Shown in pieces: positions 23,580-31,075 of a stretch of 64,000 bases of DNA. The translations under genes were made by a program, and so were the position numbers. Every line of letters begins with the position of its first letter. Positions within the stretch are counted from its first letter, which is position 1. Location of the stretch: positions 372,001 to 436,000 of the forward strand of contig NZ_CP118490.1 of the NCBI RefSeq assembly GCF_051124815.1, given 5' to 3'. Under the pieces are notes generated by a model. The model was not told where the DNA came from, ran no database searches, and was given only the letters and a program-made list of their open reading frames with translations. Origin of the DNA: Azospirillum sp051124815. Lineage in GTDB: Bacteria > Pseudomonadota > Alphaproteobacteria > Azospirillales > Azospirillaceae.

Positions 23580-24889
23580 CCGATCCGATCTTTTTCGCCG
23601 GTCCGGCCGACACCGTCCGCCGGCTCGAGCGCCGCATCGCCGAGCTGGAGGCCGCACTGCGCCAGAGCGAGGCACGGGCCGGCGAGGCGCGCTTCCGCTC
23701 CCTGCTGCGCACGGCGGCCAGCATCATCCTGGTGCTGGGAGACGACGGCCGTGTGATGGAAGCCAACCGCGACGCCGAACGCGCCTTCGGGCTGGAGGCC
23801 GGCACCGCCATCGGCCGCCCCTGGACCGAGATGATGGGGGAGCAGCCGACCGGCGCCTTCGCCGCCCAGCTCAAGGTCGCCGCCGAGGGAATGGAGGTCC
23901 GCAATTTCGAGCAGGCCCTGCGCGAGCAGGACTGCATGAGCGAACGTGTGCTTCTGTGGAACCTCAACCGGCTGCCGGAGGCCGACGGCGCGCCGGCGGG
24001 CATCCTCTGCGTCGGCCAGGACATCACCCGCCGAAAGCGGGCGGAGTTGGCCCTGCGTCAGGCCCGCGACGAGCTGGAGATGCGGGTGGCCGAGCGCACC
24101 CGCGCTTTGATGCAGGAGGTCCAGGAACGCCGCCGGGCTGAACAGGCACTGATCCAGGCCAAGGAGCAGGCCGAACTCGCCAACCGCGCCAAGAGCGAGT
24201 TCCTCGCCAACATGAGCCACGAACTGCGCACGCCGCTGAACGCCATCATCGGCTTTTCCTCGATGATGGAGAGCGAGATCGTCGGGCCGCTCGGCCATCC
24301 CAAATATCTCGACTATGCCAAGGTGATCGGCAAGTCGAGCCAGCATCTGCTGGCGGTCATCAGCGACATCCTGGACGTCGCCAAGATCGAGGCCGGCAAG
24401 CTGGAAATGCATCCGCAGCCGATGGACGTGCGGGATGCCGTGGAAAGCTCGCTTCTGCTGATCGCCGAACGGGCGGAGGAAGGCGGGCTGACCCTGACCC
24501 AGGACATCGCCCCCGAAACTCCCCGCTTGCTGGGCGATCCGGTGCGGGTGAAGCAAATCCTGCTGAACCTGCTGACCAACGCGGTGAAGTTCACCCCCGC
24601 CGGCGGCAGCGTCGTCCTGCGGGTCCGCCCGGAGGCCGGCCGTATCCTGATCGAAGTGGCCGACAGTGGGATCGGCATGAACGCGGAGGGCATCGCCGTC
24701 GCCCTGCAGCCCTTCGGTCAGGTCGACAGCCAACTGTCCCGCCGCTCCGGCGGCACCGGGCTGGGCTTGCCGCTGGTGCGGTCCTTCGTCGATCTGCTGA
24801 ACGGCACGCTGGACATCCGCAGCCGCGAGGGGGAAGGCACGACGGTCAGCGTGCGGCTTCCGGTTGCGCCGCCCTACGACGGCGAATAA
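23576..24889 (+). CDS. Soluble PAS-domain sensor histidine kinase
   Basis: This 437-residue kinase has no membrane segment. It begins with a coiled coil (RRLERRIAELEAALRQSEAR), then a PAS domain (~45-165: ASIILVLGDDGRVMEANRDAERAFG), a second coiled coil and HisKA with the phosphorylated His in NMSHELRTPLNAIIGFSSMM. The ATP-binding domain shows the N-box LLNLLTNAVKFTP, G1 VADSGIGM and G2 GGTGLGLPL. It is a class I kinase sensing a cytoplasmic cue. No response regulator is adjacent; the DUF2336 gene it overlaps is the likely partner. Confidence 0.93.
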   Translation: MTDPIFFAGPADTVRRLERRIAELEAALRQSEARAGEARFRSLLRTAASIILVLGDDGRVMEANRDAERAFGLEAGTAIGRPWTEMMGEQPTGAFAAQLKVAAEGMEVRNFEQALREQDCMSERVLLWNLNRLPEADGAPAGILCVGQDITRRKRAELALRQARDELEMRVAERTRALMQEVQERRRAEQALIQAKEQAELANRAKSEFLANMSHELRTPLNAIIGFSSMMESEIVGPLGHPKYLDYAKVIGKSSQHLLAVISDILDVAKIEAGKLEMHPQPMDVRDAVESSLLLIAERAEEGGLTLTQDIAPETPRLLGDPVRVKQILLNLLTNAVKFTPAGGSVVLRVRPEAGRILIEVADSGIGMNAEGIAVALQPFGQVDSQLSRRSGGTGLGLPLVRSFVDLLNGTLDIRSREGEGTTVSVRLPVAPPYDGE

Positions 24890-24901
24890 TCAGGGAACGA
24901 C

Positions 24902-26095
24902 ATGGTCATGAGACAGGGACCGGTCGCGCAGGACGGCGACCGGCAGAGCGAACCATTGTCGGTCGCGATGGTGTTCGGGATTTCCGGGGTCGATCCGCTG
25001 GAATGGGATGCCTGTGCCGCCGGCAAGGGGCCGTTCCTTCGCCATGCCTATCTGAGTGCGGTTGAAGACGGCGGACTGGCGGTGCCGGAAAACGGCTGGC
25101 GCCCCGCTCATATGATTGCGCGGGATGTGTGTGGCCGGATGGTTGGCGCAGTGCCCCTCTATTTTCGAGACCGGTCCACGGACGAATTCTGGCCCGATCA
25201 GGCCTGGATCGACGGCTTCCAGGCCTCGGGCGGATGCTATTTCCCGAAACTGGTCATGGAGGTCCCCTATACGCCGGTGACCGGTGCGCGAATATTGTTG
25301 CGGGAGGGGGCTCCGTCCGGGGTGGCGGAGGCACTGACAGGGGCTATGCGCTCTTTGGCCCACAAGCATGGCCTGTCTTCCATTCATGTGAGCTATCCGG
25401 ACGAGGAAGACCGTGCCCGTTTCGAAGCGGCGGGATGGCTGACGCGCCATGCCGTGGATTACGAGTGGCGGAACGAAGGGTATGGCGATTTCACCGATTT
25501 CACCGCGGCCCTGTCGAGCCGTCGGCGCAGCGTGATGTTGTGGGAACGCCGCAAGATCATCGAGAGCGGCGTGCGGTTCCGCGACGTGCTGGGCAGCCAT
25601 GTCGGGGAGGCCGATGTCGCGGTTTTCCTGGATTTGCTGGCCGACCTCCATGCCCGCAAGGGACGGCGTCAGGCGCTGACGATGGATTTCGTTCTGCGGC
25701 TCTGCGCAAACTTCGGCGATGCCGTGACGCTGACCTTCGCCGAATGCGGCGGCGTTGCCATCGGCACTTTGTTGACGGTGGAAGGAGACGACTGCCTCTA
25801 TGTTCGAACCTGGGGAGCAAGAGAGGAAACGCGGTTCGTTCATTTCGAAACCTGCTATTACCGCACCATCGAACGGGCAATTGCCTGTGGTATGGGCCGT
25901 GTGAATGGCGGGCGCGGCGGACCACACAAGCTCGAGCGAGGATTTCTGCCGAAGTTTGCGTATGCCTGCCACTGGTTCCTGCACACCAACATGCGCCGCG
26001 CGGTGGCGGAAGGGTTGGAACTGCACAACGCGAAGGTTCTCGCCGCCTTTACGCAGGAGCAGGCCCGCTCTCCATTCCGCCGGCAGGCCGGCTGA
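24902..26095 (+). CDS. GNAT-like acyltransferase (COG3146/DUF482 peptidogalycan-type)
   Basis: This 397-residue protein resembles the COG3146 group of FemAB/GNAT-type proteins. Landmarks include the N-terminal PFLRHAYLSAVEDGG, ELVGAVPLYF-type segment (here RMVGAVPLYFRDRS), PYTPVTGARILLR, the DFLAALSSRRR equivalent DFTAALSSRRRSVMLWERRK, and the C-terminal GRGGPHKLERGFLPKFAYACH. Enzymes of this kind transfer acyl or aminoacyl groups, but substrates are unknown for this group. It follows the histidine kinase by 12 bases and may be co-transcribed with it. Confidence 0.82.
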   Translation: MVMRQGPVAQDGDRQSEPLSVAMVFGISGVDPLEWDACAAGKGPFLRHAYLSAVEDGGLAVPENGWRPAHMIARDVCGRMVGAVPLYFRDRSTDEFWPDQAWIDGFQASGGCYFPKLVMEVPYTPVTGARILLREGAPSGVAEALTGAMRSLAHKHGLSSIHVSYPDEEDRARFEAAGWLTRHAVDYEWRNEGYGDFTDFTAALSSRRRSVMLWERRKIIESGVRFRDVLGSHVGEADVAVFLDLLADLHARKGRRQALTMDFVLRLCANFGDAVTLTFAECGGVAIGTLLTVEGDDCLYVRTWGAREETRFVHFETCYYRTIERAIACGMGRVNGGRGGPHKLERGFLPKFAYACHWFLHTNMRRAVAEGLELHNAKVLAAFTQEQARSPFRRQAG

Positions 26096-26164
26096 TAGCC
26101 GCTTGCACGGCACGGCGCGCCGGGCCACTTTTCCTTTTTGAATAGACGACAGGCGGAGTGGGAC

Positions 26165-27874
26165 ATGTCGGTCAGCCGGGACCATCTGAAGACGCGCATC
26201 GGGCAGGCGCTGGGTGAGGCGAAGGCCGATCTGGTCATCAAGAACACGCGCTTTCTCAACGTCGTCACCGGCGAGATCGCGGAGGGAGACATCGCCGTCT
26301 GCGGCGAGGTCATCGTCGGCACCTACGAGTCCTATGACGGGGTGGAGGAGATCGACGGTCGCGGGCTGACCGTGGTTCCGGGCTTCATCGACACCCATGT
26401 CCATTGCGAATCCACCTGCGTCACCCCGCAGGAGTTCGACCGCTGCGTCCTGCCCCGCGGCACCACCACCGCCATCTGCGACCCGCACGAGATCTGCAAC
26501 GTGCTGGGCGAGCGGGGTCTCGGCTATTTCCTAGAAAGCGCCGGGGGCACGGTGCTCGACCTGTTCGTGCAGCTGTCCTCCTGCGTACCGGCGACGGAGC
26601 TGGAGACGTCAGGCGCCCGGCTGGAGGCGCCGGACCTGATCCGCCACATGGACCATCCGCGGGTGCTTGGGCTGGCGGAGTTCATGAACTTCCCCGGCGT
26701 CTTCCATAAGGTGGACGGGGTGCTGGACAAGCTGGCCGCCTTTGACGGGCGCCACATCGACGGCCACGCCCCGCTGGTGTCGGGGAAGGAACTGAACGCC
26801 TATCTCTCCTGCGGCATCCGCAACTGCCACGAGACGACCAGCGCCGCCGAGGCGATGGAGAAGCTGCGCAAGGGCATGCAGGTGCTGATCCGCGACGGAT
26901 CGGTGTCGAAGGATGTCCATGCCCTGGCCGAAGTCATCAAGCCGGAGACTTCGCCCTTCCTCGGCTTCTGCACCGACGACCGCAACCCGCTGGACATTGC
27001 GGAGGAGGGGCACATGGATCACCTGATCCGCAGCGCCATCCGCCTCGGTGCGCCGGTCGCCCATGTCTACCGCGCCGCCACATGGTCGGCTGCCCGCGGC
27101 TTCCGCCTGTACGACCGCGGGCTGGTGGCGCCGGGACATCGCGCCGACCTCGTCCTGCTGGACGATCTGGAGGACTGCGCGGTCAACAGGGTCATCCGCA
27201 ACGGCAGGATCGTCGGCCCGCACAGCTTCGACGGCCGGCCGGCGGTGACGCCGGTGGGTCTCGATTCGGTGAAGCTGGAGCCTGTGGTGGATGAGGATTT
27301 CGCCGTGCCGGCCGGCGGCTCGGTCCAGTCGGTGATCGGGCTGGAATCGGGCAAGATCCTGACCGAACACCGGCGGATCGAGGTGCCGGCGGTCGGCGGC
27401 CGGATGGTGGCCGATCCGTCGCGCGACCTTCTGAAGATCTGCGTCTTCGCCCGCCACGGCAGCAACCGCAACATCGGCCGCGGCTTCGTCCAGGGCTTCG
27501 GCTTCGCGGAAGGCGCGCTGGCCTCGTCGGTCGGGCATGACAGTCACAACATCTGCGTGGTGGGGGCCAGCGACGCCGACATGCGCATCGCAGTGAACCG
27601 GCTGATCGAGTTGCAGGGCGGCTTCGTCGCCGTGCGCAACGGGCAGGTGGTCGGCGAACTGGCGCTGCCGCTGGCCGGGCTGATGAGCCTGGAACCCTTC
27701 GAGACGGTAGAGGGGAAGCTGCGCACCTTGCGCGCCGCCGTCCGTGCCATGGGCTGTCCGTTGGCCGAGCCTTTCCTGCAACTGGCCTTCCTGCCGCTGC
27801 CGGTCATTCCGCACCTGAAGATTACCGACCGCGGCATGGTCGATGTCGACCGATTCGAACTGATTGCCGCCTGA
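26165..27874 (+). CDS. ade: Adenine deaminase (Ade type)
   Basis: This 569-residue amidohydrolase converts adenine to hypoxanthine and ammonia. The Ade-type signature is clear: VVPGFIDTHVHCEST metal site, the LPRGTTTAICDPHEICNV segment, HIDGHAPLVSGKELNAYLSC, and the C-terminal domain with the KICVFARHGSNRNIGRGFVQ and SVGHDSHNICVVG motifs. It acts in purine salvage with Apt. The ATG at 26165 has gcggag eight bases upstream. Confidence 0.95.
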   Translation: MSVSRDHLKTRIGQALGEAKADLVIKNTRFLNVVTGEIAEGDIAVCGEVIVGTYESYDGVEEIDGRGLTVVPGFIDTHVHCESTCVTPQEFDRCVLPRGTTTAICDPHEICNVLGERGLGYFLESAGGTVLDLFVQLSSCVPATELETSGARLEAPDLIRHMDHPRVLGLAEFMNFPGVFHKVDGVLDKLAAFDGRHIDGHAPLVSGKELNAYLSCGIRNCHETTSAAEAMEKLRKGMQVLIRDGSVSKDVHALAEVIKPETSPFLGFCTDDRNPLDIAEEGHMDHLIRSAIRLGAPVAHVYRAATWSAARGFRLYDRGLVAPGHRADLVLLDDLEDCAVNRVIRNGRIVGPHSFDGRPAVTPVGLDSVKLEPVVDEDFAVPAGGSVQSVIGLESGKILTEHRRIEVPAVGGRMVADPSRDLLKICVFARHGSNRNIGRGFVQGFGFAEGALASSVGHDSHNICVVGASDADMRIAVNRLIELQGGFVAVRNGQVVGELALPLAGLMSLEPFETVEGKLRTLRAAVRAMGCPLAEPFLQLAFLPLPVIPHLKITDRGMVDVDRFELIAA

Positions 27875-27975
27875 TCGGGCGGGTTGCCTGCGAAAGCGGC
27901 AGAGGCCTGAAGGTTGGGCGTGCCACAACGCGGCCTGTCCAGCGTATGAGCATGGAAATGACGCGGTCGGACCAC

Positions 27976-27990
27976 TGGCACGAGCTTTGC
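27976..27990 (+). promoter_or_regulatory. Sigma-54 (-24/-12) promoter for the CocE-like gene
   Basis: TGGCACGAGCTTTGC matches the RpoN consensus TGGCAC-N5-TTGC exactly, with the diagnostic GG and GC separated by ten bases, and a C precedes it as expected. Transcription would begin near 28002, about 38 bases before the start codon at 28040. An activator of the NtrC/TyrR type would be needed; two are encoded in this window. Confidence 0.75.
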
Positions 27991-28039
27991 CACGACGACA
28001 CATTATCTGTTGTTCGTCATCGAGCGAGCCCGACCCGCC

Positions 28040-29695
28040 ATGACCCATCTGGCCCCGATGATCCACCCCTCCCACAGCCTGCTGCCCGTCCGGCCGCCGG
28101 AAACCGTGTCGATGCGGACGCGCGACGGCGTGCGGCTGGATGCCGATCTCTACCGGCCCGACGCCGCCGGCACATGGCCGGTTCTTCTCCTGCGCGTTCC
28201 CTGCGGCCGGCGCATCGCGCTGACCAGCCATTACGCCCATCCGCGCTGGTACGCCGCGCGCGGCTATGTGGTGGTGGTGCAGGACGTGCGCGGCTGCGGC
28301 ACCTCCGACGGCCGCTTCCGTCCCTTCGAGGCGGAGCGGGAGGATGGGGCGGACGCGGTGGCCTGGGCGGCCTCCCTGCCGGGATCGTCGGGATCCGTGG
28401 CGATGTACGGCTGCGGCTATGCCGGCATGGCGCAATGGCTGGCGCTGGCCGAGGCGCCGGCGGCCCTGCGGGCGGTGGCGCCGGCCTTCGCCGGCTGGGA
28501 TGTCTTCTCCGACTGGGCCTATGAGGGCGGGGCCTTCCGGCTGGCCGATGCGATGGGCTGGGCCCTGCGCACCGCGGCCGACGCCGCGCGGCGGGTCGAG
28601 GACGGAACCGGGCATCGGCTGTTGTCGGACGCCGCGCGCTGCCTGCCCATCGACGACGAAATCCCCTCACGGCCGCAGGCGCTGCGCGACTACGCCCGCT
28701 ACACCCATTACGACGATTGGCTGACCAACCCGGTGCCCGGCCCGGCCTGGGCCGCGCTGTCGCCCAAGGCGATGCAGGACGCCATGCCCGCCGAGGTGTC
28801 GGTTCTGCAGATCGGCGGCTGGTACGACCCTCGTCTGGCCGGCATGCTGGATGCCCATGAGCGCTTTGCCGCAAGCCAGAGGGCGCCGGTGCGGCTGGTC
28901 GTCGGTCCTTGGGGCGCCGGGGGAGCCGCCGCCGAGCCTGGACAGGCGCCGACGCTCGACACGTTGCAGTTGGCTTGGTTCGACCGGGTGCTGAAGGGCG
29001 AAAGTGGCGACCGCGGCGATCCGGTTCGCCTGCATGATGTCGAGACCGGACGCTGGCACGACCTGCCAAACCTGCCGGCGGCCGAAGCGGTCCTGCATCT
29101 GGCCAGCGACGGCCTCGCCAACCGCCAGGGCGGACGGTTGGACCTGGAGATGCCTGAAATGGAGGCACTCGACGTGGTGGTGCATGACCCGCGCACGCCG
29201 GTGCCGACAGTCGGCGGCCATGCGTTGCCGGATGCCGCCGGGCGTCCCGACCGCGCCGCCGTCGACCGCCGCCCGGATGTCGCGACCTACACCAGCCTGC
29301 CGCTGGACGAGCCGTTGAGGCTGGCCGGACGGGTGGCGCTGGATGTCTGGGTGGAGGCCGACGCGCCATCCTTCGACGTCAGCGCCGTGCTGTCTGTGCT
29401 GCGGCCGGACGGGCAGGTTCTGCCGCTCACCCAGGGCCATGCGCGGGTGGAGCCGGGCGATCCGACCCGTCCGCTGACCATAGCCATGCGGGCGGCCTGC
29501 GCCACGCTGGCGCCGGGGTCGGCGCTGCGCCTCAGCCTCGCCGGGTCCTGCTTCCCGGCCTATCCGGTCAATCCCGGCACCGGGGCGGAGCCGGGCGAGA
29601 CCCGCCGCGTCGATGCGCTGCCGATCACCCTGCTGGTCCACAGCGGTCCCGACCGGCCGTCGCGCCTGCGCCTTCCGGCCGGATCGGCCGTTTAG
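28040..29695 (+). CDS. CocE/NonD-family hydrolase with catalytic Ser and His replaced
   Basis: This 551-residue protein has the CocE/X-Pro dipeptidyl-peptidase layout: alpha/beta-hydrolase domain (SMRTRDGVRLDADLYRP, YVVVVQDVRGCGTSDGRF), helical cap and C-terminal jelly-roll (PLRLAGRVALDVWVEADAP). The nucleophile elbow, normally G-x-S-Y-x-G, reads GCGYAG, so Ser is Gly126 with a Cys at 125. The His of GPWxH is Ala293 (GPWGAGG). The Asp is kept (Asp263 in GGWYDPR). By family knowledge this should be inactive as a serine esterase; a shifted Cys nucleophile or a binding role is possible. It has its own sigma-54 promoter and its stop overlaps the end of the convergent Fic gene. Confidence 0.88.
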   Translation: MTHLAPMIHPSHSLLPVRPPETVSMRTRDGVRLDADLYRPDAAGTWPVLLLRVPCGRRIALTSHYAHPRWYAARGYVVVVQDVRGCGTSDGRFRPFEAEREDGADAVAWAASLPGSSGSVAMYGCGYAGMAQWLALAEAPAALRAVAPAFAGWDVFSDWAYEGGAFRLADAMGWALRTAADAARRVEDGTGHRLLSDAARCLPIDDEIPSRPQALRDYARYTHYDDWLTNPVPGPAWAALSPKAMQDAMPAEVSVLQIGGWYDPRLAGMLDAHERFAASQRAPVRLVVGPWGAGGAAAEPGQAPTLDTLQLAWFDRVLKGESGDRGDPVRLHDVETGRWHDLPNLPAAEAVLHLASDGLANRQGGRLDLEMPEMEALDVVVHDPRTPVPTVGGHALPDAAGRPDRAAVDRRPDVATYTSLPLDEPLRLAGRVALDVWVEADAPSFDVSAVLSVLRPDGQVLPLTQGHARVEPGDPTRPLTIAMRAACATLAPGSALRLSLAGSCFPAYPVNPGTGAEPGETRRVDALPITLLVHSGPDRPSRLRLPAGSAV

Positions 29696-30453
29696 GGAGC
29701 CTCGTCCCCGTCCGGCTCGTCTTCGCCTTTGCCTGCCGCCTCCAGGCAGAAGTCCAGGCTCTGGGACAGGAAGCGCATCATCAGGTCGCGGAAGGGCGTC
29801 TTGTCGCCGACCGACCAGGCCCGTTCCACGAGGTCCAGATAGAGGCCGCGGTCGTCGGCCGGAATCACCACCGGCGGATAGCCGGCGCGGTTCAGGATCA
29901 GGTTGCACAGCAGCAGCGCCGTCGCCCGGTTGCCGGCATGGAAGGGGCGGATGGCGCTCAGCCGGTGATGCGCCTCGAAGGCGGTGTCGGGCCCGGCATC
30001 GGACTTGCGCATCCAGGTCGACAGCGCCGACATCGACACGCGCAGCTTGGCCGGGTCGGGCGCCGTTTCCGCCGGGTCGTCCTTCGGTGGAGCGTCGCGG
30101 TACTTGCCGGCTTCGTCCTCGATACCGCGATAGAGCACGGCATGGAAAGCGGTGACGGTGCGTTCGGTGACGGCGCCCGACGGGTCGAAGGACAGCCGCG
30201 CCATCAGTTCCAGCGCCGCGCGGTGGTTCAGGACGAAGCGCTGTTCCTCCACCCCACGATGGCGCAGGATGCTGCCGCGCTCCAGGATCGCCTTCACGTC
30301 CGCGCGCTTGAGCGGAATCTCCTCCAGCGCCGCGGCGGCAACGGTCAGATCCAGCTCGAACCGGTCGGCGATGCCGTGCACGACCTCCTGCGGCAGGGGA
30401 CGCGCGGCGTCCAGCGCCCGTTTCTTCTCCGCGATCTCGTCGAGCAGGGCCAT
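29692..30453 (-). CDS. Fic-domain protein with degenerate active-site motif
   Basis: This 253-residue helical protein has the Fic fold. The core region AHHRLSAIRPFHAGNRATAL occupies the place of the canonical HPFxDGNGRxxR loop, but the catalytic His is Arg169, the metal-ligand Asp/Glu is Ala173, and the GNGR anion cradle reads GNRA. It should therefore not AMPylate targets by the standard mechanism. The N-terminal helical part (RGVEEQRFVLNHRAALELM) follows the usual Fic pattern. The C-terminal tail is acidic (GKGEDEPDGDEAP). It converges with the CocE-like gene, their ends overlapping by four bases. Confidence 0.82.
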   Translation of the reverse strand: MALLDEIAEKKRALDAARPLPQEVVHGIADRFELDLTVAAAALEEIPLKRADVKAILERGSILRHRGVEEQRFVLNHRAALELMARLSFDPSGAVTERTVTAFHAVLYRGIEDEAGKYRDAPPKDDPAETAPDPAKLRVSMSALSTWMRKSDAGPDTAFEAHHRLSAIRPFHAGNRATALLLCNLILNRAGYPPVVIPADDRGLYLDLVERAWSVGDKTPFRDLMMRFLSQSLDFCLEAAGKGEDEPDGDEAP

Positions 30454-30660
30454 CGGTCACTCTGTCGCTTTGGCAGGGGAGGGATTGGCGCGATGCGCGT
30501 CTTGCCGCGCCCCCTGCGGGGATTTGCCGCTTGGACGGGCACGGTTGCCGGTTTTAGGATCCCTGTCAAGATGTCCACAACCCAGCCTTGGCCGGCCGCA
30601 ACCGCCTCAGTCCGCGGAATGCGCCTGCGATCGCGGGTCGCGAGGGGGGAGATCGTTGCG

Positions 30661-31065
30661 ATGAGCTACGTCGTTTGGGACAAATCCATGAGCGTCGGCG
30701 TGCCCGTGCTCGACGACGAGCACCGGCGCCTTCTCGACCTGTTCAACGGTTTGCTGGAAAGCGGCATCACCCCAGCCAACCGGGAGGAGCTGTCCAGCCT
30801 GCTCGCCAGCCTCCGCGACTATGTCGCCGTTCATTTCGCCCGGGAAGAGGCGATGATGGAACGCTGCGGCTATCCCGAACTGGACGGCCACCTCGCCGCC
30901 CACCGCTATTTCGCCGACGAGGTGGAAAAGCTGGCCCGCGACTTCGACGGCGACAACCCCACGATGCTGCGCATGGACCTGATCCTGCTGCTGAAGGACT
31001 GGTTCGTGGAGCACATCCAGCAGACCGACAGCCTGTACAAGCCCTATGTGGCGGAGACGATGTAG
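30661..31065 (+). CDS. Bacteriohemerythrin
   Basis: This 134-residue single-domain hemerythrin is an oxygen-binding di-iron four-helix bundle. All seven iron ligands are present: His21, His58, Glu62, His76, His80, His117 and Asp122 (in LDDEHRRLLDLFN, VHFAREEAMM, HLAAH, WFVEHIQQTD). Such proteins deliver or buffer O2 for respiration or sense it for chemotaxis, which would suit a microaerophilic aerotactic organism. The ATG at 30661 has a very strong ribosome site (gaggggggag). No promoter could be assigned in the 200 bp upstream. Confidence 0.95.
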   Translation: MSYVVWDKSMSVGVPVLDDEHRRLLDLFNGLLESGITPANREELSSLLASLRDYVAVHFAREEAMMERCGYPELDGHLAAHRYFADEVEKLARDFDGDNPTMLRMDLILLLKDWFVEHIQQTDSLYKPYVAETM

Positions 31066-31075
31066 GGTTGCCCCA

